From an uncultured Croceitalea sp. (GTDB lineage Bacteria > Bacteroidota > Bacteroidia > Flavobacteriales > Flavobacteriaceae), in NCBI GenBank assembly GCA_947495075.1, contig CANLXH010000001.1:806001-870000 (forward strand): a DNA stretch of 64,000 nucleotides, read 5' to 3'. Within the stretch, counting starts at the first letter, position 1; the number at the start of each line of letters is the position of its first letter. The notes beneath the pieces were generated by a model. It ran no database searches, was not told the DNA's origin, and saw only the letters and a list, made by a program, of their open reading frames with translations. The translations under genes were made by a program, and so were the position numbers. This document shows positions 8,688 to 16,748 of the stretch, piece by piece.

Positions 8688-8695
8688 CAAAACTA
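8688..8695 (-). promoter_or_regulatory. -7 promoter element of the DUF6263-like operon
   Basis: The complement reads TAGTTTTG, an exact TAnnTTTG match about 30 bases before the ATG at 8659. It lies back to back with the rpmH promoter. Confidence 0.5.
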
Positions 8696-8718
8696 ATACA
8701 AACATTTTTTAGAAACCA

Positions 8719-8749
8719 TTTGTCAAAGCAAAAACTCTTCGTATATTTG
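8719..8749 (+). promoter_or_regulatory. Full consensus flavobacterial promoter of rpmH
   Basis: TTTG at 8719-8722, a 19-base spacer, then TATATTTG at 8742-8749. This is the textbook Bacteroidota arrangement and the best promoter in the window. The expected start of transcription is near 8755. The leader contains GAGAG (8763-8767) and CTCTC (8779-8783), which can pair. Confidence 0.8.
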
Positions 8750-8800
8750 CGCCCAGAATTTTGAGAGGTTAATAAGGTCTCTCGTCATATAAACTTCGAA

Positions 8801-8959
8801 ATGAAAAGAACATATCAGCCTTCAAAAAGAAAGAGAAGAAATAAACATGGTTTTAGAGAGCGTATGGCTAGTGCGAATGGTAGAAAAGTTCTTGCTAGAC
8901 GAAGAGCAAAAGGAAGAAAAAAACTTACTGTCTCATCTGAGCCACGACACAAGAAATAA
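8801..8959 (+). CDS. rpmH: 50S ribosomal protein L34
   Basis: A 52-residue, strongly basic protein starting [12 protein letters not shown], with the invariant HGFRERM (residues 16-22) and RRAKGRKKL (34-42) core of L34. It binds 23S rRNA in the large subunit. The length is normal for Bacteroidota, where a short tail (VSSEPRHKK) follows the core. The gene has its own consensus promoter and is closed by a strong terminator before carB, so it is monocistronic. Confidence 0.97.
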   Translation: MKRTYQPSKRKRRNKHGFRERMASANGRKVLARRRAKGRKKLTVSSEPRHKK

Positions 8960-8981
8960 TGACTGTCAATAACTTTTAATT

Positions 8982-9018
8982 AAAGGTGCTACTTTTTCAA
9001 GTTTAGCACCTTTTTTTT
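8982..9018 (+). terminator. Rho-independent terminator of rpmH
   Basis: AAAGGTGCTA (8982-8991) pairs with TAGCACCTTT (9004-9013) around a 12-base loop, followed by a run of T to 9018. It separates rpmH from carB. Confidence 0.9.
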
Positions 9019-9058
9019 GACCTATTTTTAGATTTTTAATACGAGTAACTATATAAGA

Positions 9059-11911
9059 ATGCCAAAAAGAAAAGACATTAAATCGATTTTGATAATAGGT
9101 TCAGGGCCTATTGTAATTGGGCAAGCATGCGAATTTGATTATTCTGGATCACAAGCATTACGTTCTTTACGTGAAGATGGGATAGAAACCATTTTAATAA
9201 ATAGCAATCCGGCTACAATCATGACCGATCCGGTTATGGCGGACCATATTTATCTAAAACCGTTAAATACAAAATCGATAATCGAAATCTTAAAGAACCA
9301 CCCTAATGTAGATGCTGTTTTGCCTACTATGGGAGGACAAACAGCATTAAACTTATGTATTGAGGCTGATGAAAAAGGTATTTGGGAAGATTTTGGCGTT
9401 GAAATTATAGGAGTAGATATTGATGCAATTAACATTACGGAGGATCGTGAGAAATTCCGTGAACTAATGATGAAGATAGGGGTTGGTATGGCGCCGCAAG
9501 CTACTGCTACTTCATTTTTAAAAGGAAAAGAAATTGCTCAGGAGTTTGGTTTTCCTTTAGTTATTCGAGCTTCATTTACGCTTGGAGGAGCTGGAGCCTC
9601 TATAGTTCATGACCCTGAGGATTTTGATGATTTATTAAGCCATGGATTAGAAGTCTCACCTATTCACGAGGTGATGATAGATAAGGCGATGATGGGCTGG
9701 AAAGAGTATGAGTTAGAGTTACTTAGGGATAAAAATGATAATGTAGTTATTATTTGCGCCATTGAGAATATGGATCCCATGGGGATTCACACCGGGGATT
9801 CGATTACTGTAGCACCGGCGATGACATTATCGGATAGAACCTATCAACGTATGCGTGATATGGCAATCCATATGATGCGAAGTATTGGTGATTTCGCTGG
9901 AGGTTGTAATGTGCAATTTGCGGTAGGTCCAGATGAAAAAGAGGATATTATTGCAATTGAAATTAATCCAAGGGTTTCGCGTTCTTCTGCTCTAGCTTCA
10001 AAAGCAACCGGTTATCCAATTGCTAAAGTAGCTGCAAAATTAGCCATGGGATATTCCTTGGATGAATTGCAAAACCAAATTACACAATCAACTTCTGCTT
10101 TATTTGAACCAACATTGGATTACGTTATTGTGAAAATTCCTCGTTGGAATTTTGATAAGTTTGAAGGTTCAGATAGAACTTTAGGGCTTCAAATGAAAGC
10201 GGTTGGAGAGGTCATGGGTATTGGACGTTCTTTCCAAGAAGCACTTCATAAAGCTACACAATCTTTAGAGATAAAACGAAATGGACTAGGAGCAGATGGT
10301 AAGGGTTATAAACAATATGATACCATAATTCAAAAACTTACGGTACCAAGTTGGGATAGGGTTTTTGTGATTTATGATGCTATACAAATGGGAATTCCGT
10401 TGAGTAGGATTCATGAAATCACCAAAATTGACATGTGGTTCTTAAAGCAATATGAAGAATTACATCTGCTAGAACAAGAAATTTCCAAGTATACAATTGC
10501 CAATCTACCTAAAGAACTTTTATTAGAGGCAAAACAAAAAGGTTTTGCAGATAGGCAGATAGCACATATGCTCGATTGTTATGAGAGCGAAGTACATACC
10601 AAACGAACAGATTTAAACATTAATAGGGTTTATAAATTGGTTGATACTTGTGCTGCGGAGTTTAAAGCGATGACGCCTTATTATTATTCTACTTTTGAGG
10701 AAGAGATTGAAACAGCAGATGGAAAACGTTACGTAACCAATGATAGTGTAGTTACGGATAAGAAAAAGATTGTTGTTTTAGGCTCTGGTCCAAACAGAAT
10801 AGGGCAAGGTATCGAGTTTGATTATTGCTGTGTACATGGGGTTTTAGCCTCAGCAGAATGTGGATATGAAACCATAATGATTAACTGTAATCCAGAAACC
10901 GTTTCTACAGATTTTGACACTGCGGATAAATTGTATTTTGAACCCGTTTTTTGGGAGCATATCTACGATATTATCCTTCACGAAAAGCCTGAAGGTGTAA
11001 TTGTACAATTAGGAGGGCAGACAGCACTAAAATTAGCTGAAAAATTGGCTAAATATGGTATAAAAATTATTGGTACCAGCTTTGAGTCTTTAGATTTAGC
11101 CGAAGACCGTGGTAGTTTCTCAACATTGTTAAAAGAAAACAATATTCCTTATCCAAAATTTGGGGTAGCAGAAAGTGCTGATGAAGCATTACAACTTGCA
11201 GATGAACTTGGATTCCCATTATTGGTGAGACCTTCTTATGTATTAGGTGGACAAGGAATGAAGATTGTTATCAATAATGAGGATTTAGAAGCACATGTTG
11301 TGGATTTACTAAGGAGTATACCTAACAACAAATTACTTTTAGACCATTATCTAGATGGTGCAATAGAAGCCGAAGCAGATGCAATCTGTGATGGAGAAGA
11401 TGTCTACATTATAGGAATAATGGAACACATAGAACCTTGCGGTATTCATTCTGGGGATTCTAATGCAACTTTACCTCCTTTTAACTTGGGAGAGTTTGTA
11501 ATGCAACAGATAAAAGACCATACCAAGAAGATTGCGTTGGCACTTAATACTGTTGGATTGATAAATATTCAGTTTGCGGTTAAAGACGATACGGTATTTA
11601 TTATTGAAGCAAACCCAAGAGCATCTCGTACAGTACCATTTATTGCAAAGGCTTACAAAGAACCTTATGTAAATTATGCGACCAAGGTTATGTTAGGGGA
11701 GAAAAAAGTAAAAGACTTTGATTTTAACCCTCAATTGGAAGGCTACGCTATCAAACAACCTGTATTTTCTTTTAATAAGTTTCCTAATGTAAATAAGAAC
11801 TTAGGACCCGAGATGAAGAGTACCGGGGAAAGTATTCTGTTTATAGATAGTCTTAAAGACGATGAGTTTTATAATCTGTATTCTAGAAGAAAGATGTACT
11901 TGAGTAAGTAA
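9059..11911 (+). CDS. carB: Carbamoyl-phosphate synthase large subunit, without C-terminal MGS domain
   Basis: A 950-residue protein with the two homologous ATP-grasp halves of CarB. The first opens with IIGSGPIVIGQACEFDYSG near residue 12 and the second with VLGSGPNRIGQGIEFDYC near residue 575. It makes carbamoyl phosphate from bicarbonate, ATP and ammonia delivered by CarA, for arginine and pyrimidine synthesis. The classical enzyme is about 1070 residues. Here the protein stops just after the second half (YSRRKMYLSK), so the C-terminal methylglyoxal-synthase-like allosteric domain is absent. I recall this shorter form from other Flavobacteriia. carA is not in the window. Confidence 0.95.
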   Translation: MPKRKDIKSILIIGSGPIVIGQACEFDYSGSQALRSLREDGIETILINSNPATIMTDPVMADHIYLKPLNTKSIIEILKNHPNVDAVLPTMGGQTALNLCIEADEKGIWEDFGVEIIGVDIDAINITEDREKFRELMMKIGVGMAPQATATSFLKGKEIAQEFGFPLVIRASFTLGGAGASIVHDPEDFDDLLSHGLEVSPIHEVMIDKAMMGWKEYELELLRDKNDNVVIICAIENMDPMGIHTGDSITVAPAMTLSDRTYQRMRDMAIHMMRSIGDFAGGCNVQFAVGPDEKEDIIAIEINPRVSRSSALASKATGYPIAKVAAKLAMGYSLDELQNQITQSTSALFEPTLDYVIVKIPRWNFDKFEGSDRTLGLQMKAVGEVMGIGRSFQEALHKATQSLEIKRNGLGADGKGYKQYDTIIQKLTVPSWDRVFVIYDAIQMGIPLSRIHEITKIDMWFLKQYEELHLLEQEISKYTIANLPKELLLEAKQKGFADRQIAHMLDCYESEVHTKRTDLNINRVYKLVDTCAAEFKAMTPYYYSTFEEEIETADGKRYVTNDSVVTDKKKIVVLGSGPNRIGQGIEFDYCCVHGVLASAECGYETIMINCNPETVSTDFDTADKLYFEPVFWEHIYDIILHEKPEGVIVQLGGQTALKLAEKLAKYGIKIIGTSFESLDLAEDRGSFSTLLKENNIPYPKFGVAESADEALQLADELGFPLLVRPSYVLGGQGMKIVINNEDLEAHVVDLLRSIPNNKLLLDHYLDGAIEAEADAICDGEDVYIIGIMEHIEPCGIHSGDSNATLPPFNLGEFVMQQIKDHTKKIALALNTVGLINIQFAVKDDTVFIIEANPRASRTVPFIAKAYKEPYVNYATKVMLGEKKVKDFDFNPQLEGYAIKQPVFSFNKFPNVNKNLGPEMKSTGESILFIDSLKDDEFYNLYSRRKMYLSK

Positions 11912-11933
11912 ATTTTAAAGAAAATTAAAAGAG

Positions 11934-11975
11934 ATCCCAAATCCCAAGACTTAAAAAATTGGATTTGGGATTTTT
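11934..11975 (+). terminator. Rho-independent terminator after carB
   Basis: ATCCCAAATCC (11934-11944) pairs with GGATTTGGGAT (11961-11971), followed by a short T run. It lies between the convergent stops of carB and gnd. Confidence 0.8.
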
Positions 11976-11991
11976 AGTTTTTAGAGTATAA

Positions 11992-13398
11992 TTACTTCCA
12001 CTCTGTATGAAAAATACCTTCTCTATCTATTCGCTCATAAGTGTGAGAGCCAAAATAGTCACGTTGCCCTTGTATTAGGTTTAACGGCAGACGAGAAGAA
12101 GTATAAGCATCAAAATAAGTGAGGGAATTTGATAATCCCGGTAACGGAATACCGTTTGTAGCTCCATAACTCACTAATTCACGTGTAGCGGCCACAGTGC
12201 TTTGCACTTTTCCCACAAAAGAGGGAGATAGTAATAGGTTTGGTAATGCAGCATTTGTTTTAAAAGCATCTGTGATATCAGCTAGCAGTCCTGCTCTAAT
12301 GATACAGCCAGCTCTCCAGATTTTGGCGATTTCACCCAAATCCAATTCATAACCGTATTCTTTACTAGCATCTGCTAATTGATGCATACCTTGGGCATAA
12401 GCCATGATAAAAGCAAAATATAGTGCCTCTTCTGCTTTACTTACAAAATCAGCTTTGTCAATTGCCGCAGGCATAGGTCTATCATACAATTCATCAGCTT
12501 TAATGCGTTCATCTTTAAGAGCAGATATTTCACGCATACTTACTGCTATATCAATCGTAGGAACAGGAATTCCTAAGTCCATTGCGTTCTGGGATGTCCA
12601 TTTACCAGTTCCTTTTTGTTTGGCCTTATCTAAAATCATATCAACCAAATCCCCATTAGTTAAATCATCTTTTTGGGCTAAAATTTCAGAAGTAATCTCA
12701 ACAAGAAAAGATTGTAAACGACCCTCGTTCCATTCTGCAAAAGTTTGGTGCAATTCTTCATTAGATAAACGACCAGCTTTTTTAAGTAAGTCATAGATTT
12801 CAGAAGTGAGTTGCATTAGCCCATATTCAATGCCATTATGTACCATTTTTACATAGTTTCCTGCCGATTTTGGACCTAAATAGGTTACACAAGGCTCATC
12901 TTCATATTTGGCAGCTACGGCTTCAAAAATGGGTTTTACATGTTGGTAGGCTTTTTTAGAACCGCCAGGCATTATACTAGGACCACGACGAGCCCCTTTT
13001 GCACCTCCAGAAACACCGGCGCCAAAAAAATTAATGCCTTTGTCTTTTAAATAAGCTTCTCGTCTATCGGTATCTGTATAAAATGAATTTCCGCCATCAA
13101 TGATAATATCACCTTCGTCCAGTAATGGTAGTAAATTTTCAATAACAGCATCCACTATTTTACCTGCAGGTACTAAAAGCATTATTTTTCTTGGCGTTGC
13201 TAAGGCTTCTACAAAGATTTTTGCGTCTGTTGTAGCATTTACTTTATCTGTATTGCCACCTTCATCAATTAAAGCAGTTACTTTTTCTTCATCCAAATCA
13301 TTACCAAAAGCAGAGAATCCATTATCAGCAACATTCAGAATAAAATTTCTGCCCATTACACCTAATCCTACTAATCCAAAATCATACGAATTTGCCAT
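11992..13398 (-). CDS. gnd: Decarboxylating 6-phosphogluconate dehydrogenase
   Basis: A 468-residue enzyme that oxidises 6-phosphogluconate to ribulose 5-phosphate with NADP+. It has the N-terminal Rossmann motif GLVGLGVMGRN (residues 8-18), an IIDGGN segment, the substrate-binding GVSGGAKGARRGPSIMPGG stretch near 128-146, the catalytic Lys in the KMVHNGIEYG motif, and a C-terminal YFGSHTYERID segment. The length is normal. It diverges from zwf, so the two genes share a 103-base intergenic region. Together with zwf and pgl it completes the oxidative pentose phosphate branch. Confidence 0.96.
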   Translation of the reverse strand: MANSYDFGLVGLGVMGRNFILNVADNGFSAFGNDLDEEKVTALIDEGGNTDKVNATTDAKIFVEALATPRKIMLLVPAGKIVDAVIENLLPLLDEGDIIIDGGNSFYTDTDRREAYLKDKGINFFGAGVSGGAKGARRGPSIMPGGSKKAYQHVKPIFEAVAAKYEDEPCVTYLGPKSAGNYVKMVHNGIEYGLMQLTSEIYDLLKKAGRLSNEELHQTFAEWNEGRLQSFLVEITSEILAQKDDLTNGDLVDMILDKAKQKGTGKWTSQNAMDLGIPVPTIDIAVSMREISALKDERIKADELYDRPMPAAIDKADFVSKAEEALYFAFIMAYAQGMHQLADASKEYGYELDLGEIAKIWRAGCIIRAGLLADITDAFKTNAALPNLLLSPSFVGKVQSTVAATRELVSYGATNGIPLPGLSNSLTYFDAYTSSRLPLNLIQGQRDYFGSHTYERIDREGIFHTEWK

Positions 13399-13501
13399 AT
13401 TAAAGTTGTTCTTAAGAGTCTATGAAGTACGTTATTTTATGTAATATGAACCTAAAATAAACCTTATATTCGTTACTCTCAAATAATCTATAGTGCTTTC
13501 T

Positions 13502-15034
13502 ATGAAGAAAACAGAAAACCAAATGCTTGTGATATTTGGAGCCTCTGGTGATTTAACTGCCCGTAAATTAGTTCCAGCTCTATTTAATCTTTTTGCTGCC
13601 AGCCAATTACCTAAAAATTTTATCGTTTTAGGTGCGAGTAGAAGTGATATGACAGATGCTGCTTTTAGGAAAAAAGTGGTTTTAGAAAGTAACTATCTAA
13701 AAGAGAAGATTGTTGACAAGACCGATGCTGAAATTGAAGAATTTGCTAATAAATTCTTTTATGAAGATTTAGGGAATAATTATGATACAGACTATAGTAG
13801 ACTTAGAAAACGAGTTGAAGATTTAAATAACAAATACCATACGAGTGGAAATATTATGTACTACTTGTCTACTCCGCCAACTTTGTATGAACCTATTGCA
13901 AAAAACCTGGCAGAAGCGGGACTCAACACACAAAAAAATGGATGGAAGCGATTAATCGTTGAGAAACCTTTTGGTTACAGTTTAGAAACAGGAAAAGCAT
14001 TAAACGCAGGGTTACAAAAATATTTTTCTGAAAAACAGATATATAGAATAGACCATTATTTAGGTAAGGAAACTGTTCAAAACCTTTTAGTGACACGTTT
14101 TGCGAACAGTATTTTTGAACCGCTTTGGAATAGAAATTATATCCACCATGTAGAGATTACGAATGCGGAAAGTGTTGGAGTAGAAAAGCGTGGAGGTTAT
14201 TATGATAAATCTGGCGCTTTACGAGATATGTTTCAGAATCATTTACTCCAGATAGTTTCCTTGATTGTAATGGAACCCCCCATTGGTGACCAACCAGAAG
14301 AAATACGTAATGAGAAGGTAAAGGCTTTAAAGTCTTTGCGCATTATGAGAGATGATAAAACCTTGCATGATAATACTATACGCGGTCAATATATGGCTTC
14401 TAAAATTAATGGTAAAAAAGTAAAGGGTTATCGTGAAGAAGATGGGGTAGATAAAGATTCTACAACAGAGACATATGCAGCAATTAAGTTTTTTGTAGAT
14501 AATTGGCGATGGAAAGATGTACCTTTTTATGTACGGACAGCCAAAAGAATGCCTACTAAGGTGACCGAGGTTGTAATTCATTTTAAAACACCGCATCATC
14601 AAATTTTTAAAGAATCTGGTCTAAACGAGAAGGATAATAAACTGGTCATACGTATTCAGCCAGATGAAGGAATATTAATGAAGTTTGGGGTTAAAGTTCC
14701 TGGGCAAGGCTTTAAGGTAGAGCGAGCGAATTTAGATTTTTACTATTCTAGCTTAGCGGAAACCCATGTTATGGAGGCTTATGAAAGATTATTGCTAGAC
14801 GCAATGCAAGGTGATGCTACCCTTTATGCTAGAGCAGATGAAGTAGAAGCGGCATGGGAGTTTGTAGATCCTATTTTAGAGTATTGGAAAAATGGTAAGG
14901 ATGTGCGTATGTACGGTTATGCCGCAGGTGTATGGGGACCGGAAAATGGAGATGAATTAATTGAAGGTATTGGGTATTGGCGAAATCCTGGTTCTAATTT
15001 AGCAGATGACCCAGGTTATTGTGTGATTTGCTAG
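13502..15034 (+). CDS. zwf: Glucose-6-phosphate 1-dehydrogenase
   Basis: A 510-residue enzyme catalysing NADP-dependent oxidation of glucose 6-phosphate to 6-phosphogluconolactone. It has the dinucleotide motif GASGDLT at residues 13-19 and the active-site signature RIDHYLGKE at 182-190, containing the catalytic His. I prefer the ATG at 13502 over an in-frame GTG nine bases earlier, because the protein then begins directly before the Rossmann strand, as family members do. A TATATTCG sequence at 13467-13474 is a one-mismatch -7 element. pgl follows after a repeat-bearing spacer. Confidence 0.96.
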   Translation: MKKTENQMLVIFGASGDLTARKLVPALFNLFAASQLPKNFIVLGASRSDMTDAAFRKKVVLESNYLKEKIVDKTDAEIEEFANKFFYEDLGNNYDTDYSRLRKRVEDLNNKYHTSGNIMYYLSTPPTLYEPIAKNLAEAGLNTQKNGWKRLIVEKPFGYSLETGKALNAGLQKYFSEKQIYRIDHYLGKETVQNLLVTRFANSIFEPLWNRNYIHHVEITNAESVGVEKRGGYYDKSGALRDMFQNHLLQIVSLIVMEPPIGDQPEEIRNEKVKALKSLRIMRDDKTLHDNTIRGQYMASKINGKKVKGYREEDGVDKDSTTETYAAIKFFVDNWRWKDVPFYVRTAKRMPTKVTEVVIHFKTPHHQIFKESGLNEKDNKLVIRIQPDEGILMKFGVKVPGQGFKVERANLDFYYSSLAETHVMEAYERLLLDAMQGDATLYARADEVEAAWEFVDPILEYWKNGKDVRMYGYAAGVWGPENGDELIEGIGYWRNPGSNLADDPGYCVIC

Positions 15035-15037
15035 TTT

Positions 15038-15079
15038 CAGTAAGCAGTAAGCAGTAAGCAGTAAGCAGTAAGCAGTAAG
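15038..15079 (+). repeat. Heptanucleotide tandem repeat, six units
   Basis: Six perfect tandem copies of CAGTAAG fill most of the zwf-pgl spacer, starting 3 bases after the zwf stop. Such simple repeats can change copy number by slippage. The pgl frame has a stop codon (15076-15078) inside the repeat, so unit changes would alter spacing only, not the protein. Confidence 0.95.
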
Positions 15080-15087
15080 CCTATATA

Positions 15088-15843
15088 ATGTTAGGTCGAG
15101 CGGAGTCGAGACCTCTTAAAGTTAATAATTTGGAAGTAAAGATTTATAAAGATAAGATTGAAGTAGCCCATGAATTCTCTAGTTACTTTGCTGATTTAGT
15201 TGCTGATAAAAAAGAATTCCACGTAGCCTTATCTGGTGGCAGCACTCCAAAGCTAATTTTTGATGTTTTAGCTTCTGAGTACGGAACTGTTATAGATTGG
15301 AATAACATTCATTTTTATTGGGGTGATGAACGTTGTGTACCACCAACAGATAATCAGAGTAATTATAAAATGACAGAGGAACATTTGTTTTCTAAAATTA
15401 ATGTACCGCCTGGCAATATTCATCGTGTTTTAGGGGAAAATAATCCAGCAAGCGAAGCCATGCGTTATAGTAATCTTCTAGAAATTAATCTGAATAGGGT
15501 AGAAGGAATACCTCAATTTGATTTGGTTATATTGGGTATGGGCGATGATGGACATACTGTTTCAATTTTTCCACACGAAATAGATTTATGGGAAAGTGCA
15601 GACCATTGTGTAGTAGCTACACATCCGGATTCTGGTCAAAAACGAGTTTCTATAAATGGTAGCGTAATTAATACAGCTAAAGTAGTAACCTTTTTAGTGA
15701 CTGGGTCTGGAAAATCCGAAAAAGTTGATGAAATCCATAATAAGAAAGAAAACTATACACAATACCCTGCCTCATTGGTAAACCCTAAGTCAGGAAATTT
15801 AACTTGGTTTATGGATGAAGCCGCTGCTGATGCTTTAATCTAA
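15088..15843 (+). CDS. pgl: 6-phosphogluconolactonase (DevB type)
   Basis: A 251-residue protein of the glucosamine-6-phosphate deaminase/lactonase superfamily that hydrolyses 6-phosphogluconolactone. It shows the phosphate-binding ALSGGSTPK segment near residue 47, HFYWGDERCVPP near 75-86, and GMGDDGHTVSIFP near 151-163. The first 14 residues from the ATG at 15088 come largely from a dispersed palindromic repeat and do not look like family sequence. A TTG at 15130 giving MEVKIYKDK would match homologues better, so the true start is uncertain. It is the middle step between zwf and gnd and follows zwf. Confidence 0.92.
   Translation: MLGRAESRPLKVNNLEVKIYKDKIEVAHEFSSYFADLVADKKEFHVALSGGSTPKLIFDVLASEYGTVIDWNNIHFYWGDERCVPPTDNQSNYKMTEEHLFSKINVPPGNIHRVLGENNPASEAMRYSNLLEINLNRVEGIPQFDLVILGMGDDGHTVSIFPHEIDLWESADHCVVATHPDSGQKRVSINGSVINTAKVVTFLVTGSGKSEKVDEIHNKKENYTQYPASLVNPKSGNLTWFMDEAAADALI
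15093..15114. repeat. Dispersed imperfect palindrome (GGTCGAGCGGAGTCGAGACC type)
   Basis: AGGTC at 15093-15097 is inverted as GACCT at 15110-15114 around a GC-rich core containing GAGCGGAGTCGA. I know this word from intergenic DNA of other flavobacterial genomes, where it occurs in many copies. Here it sits across the proposed 5' end of pgl. Only one copy is visible in this window. Confidence 0.6.
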
Positions 15844-16392
15844 ATCCATTTTTATATTCTCACCTTCCAAATACTGAATAAAGTCGTTTACTTTGAATTT
15901 TTCAGATTTGTATTTACTATCCCTATCATTTGCAGATAATTTCCGTTCCTTGCTTCTAGCAAAACGACGCATACCCTGTTTATCCTTTATAATCAAACCT
16001 GGTATTGGAATACTCTTGCCAGATTCATCTTTGGCAACCATAGTAAAATAGGAAGAATTACAATGGGTAGTTTTGCCAGTGGTAATATTTTCAGATTCTA
16101 CACGAACCCCAACCACCATTGAAGTTCTACCTGTGTAATTAATAGAAGCCTTTAAAGTTACTAGTTCCCCAACCTCAATAGGATTTAGAAAATCTACCCT
16201 ATTTACAGAAGCCGTTACACAGTAGCGTTGCGAATGCTTGCTTGCACAAGCAAAAGCTATTTGATCCATAAGATTTAGGATATAACCGCCATGTACCTTT
16301 CCTCCAAAATTAGAGTGGGAGGGAAGCATTAACTCCGTAATTGAAATGCGTGATTCCTTTGCTGTTTTAAACTTTTTATGCTCAATTCCCAA
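15835..16392 (-). CDS. Acyl-CoA thioesterase, hotdog fold (YciA/BFIT-like)
   Basis: A hotdog-fold protein of about 185 residues that hydrolyses acyl-CoA thioesters in the cytoplasm. The family core is visible: ITELMLPSHSNFGGKVHGG, then the LMDQIAFACASKHS helix and the VDFLNPIEVGELVTLKASI strand pair. The start is unclear. The frame stays open into the upstream gene, no ATG precedes the conserved core, and a TTG at 16392 is the most plausible start, overlapping the upstream stop by 11 bases. Its last 9 bases overlap the pgl stop on the other strand. Confidence 0.8.
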   Translation of the reverse strand: MGIEHKKFKTAKESRISITELMLPSHSNFGGKVHGGYILNLMDQIAFACASKHSQRYCVTASVNRVDFLNPIEVGELVTLKASINYTGRTSMVVGVRVESENITTGKTTHCNSSYFTMVAKDESGKSIPIPGLIIKDKQGMRRFARSKERKLSANDRDSKYKSEKFKVNDFIQYLEGENIKMDLD

Positions 16393-16747
16393 AATGCGGA
16401 GATTTTTCTTGTTCAACTTCAATAATAAAATGTTTGGTATCACCTAACCAGAAAAAGCTCGAATAGCGCTCTTTATAAGTCACTTTCACATACTTTCCTT
16501 GAAAGTCTTTAAGCTTTTCAATCACTTCCTTTTCAATATCCTCAACAGAAAATTCAAAAATCTGGGCACCAGATATTCCTTGGCTTATTTCTCCTTCCCA
16601 AGTTTTAGCTAAAATTCCTTTTCTACTGAATTTTATTAACTCTCCCGACCGATAACCTTCACTAAATGGAACATAATAGACAAAAGCAAAATAACCAGCT
16701 ATTCCTAAGAGGATTATAGAAATTAGTATAAAGAGTATTTTTCGCAT
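16382..16747 (-). CDS. Small single-pass membrane protein, conserved in flavobacteria
   Basis: A 121-residue protein with one N-terminal transmembrane helix or uncleaved signal (about residues 4-27). A compact exported domain follows, beginning PFSEGYRSGELIKFSRKG and containing KTWEGEI. I recognise it as a recurrent flavobacterial hypothetical protein but know no function. It sits 1 base after the rmuC stop and overlaps the thioesterase start, so the three genes are likely one transcript (rmuC, this gene, thioesterase). Confidence 0.75.
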   Translation of the reverse strand: MRKILFILISIILLGIAGYFAFVYYVPFSEGYRSGELIKFSRKGILAKTWEGEISQGISGAQIFEFSVEDIEKEVIEKLKDFQGKYVKVTYKERYSSFFWLGDTKHFIIEVEQEKSPHFGN

Positions 16748-16748
16748 T

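Noticed and set aside
12404-12796. 130-codon plus-strand frame inside gnd
   Set aside because: It is antisense to a well-supported enzyme gene and has shadow-like composition.
15038-15079. CRISPR-like array
   Set aside because: Units are seven bases with no spacers. It is a simple tandem repeat.
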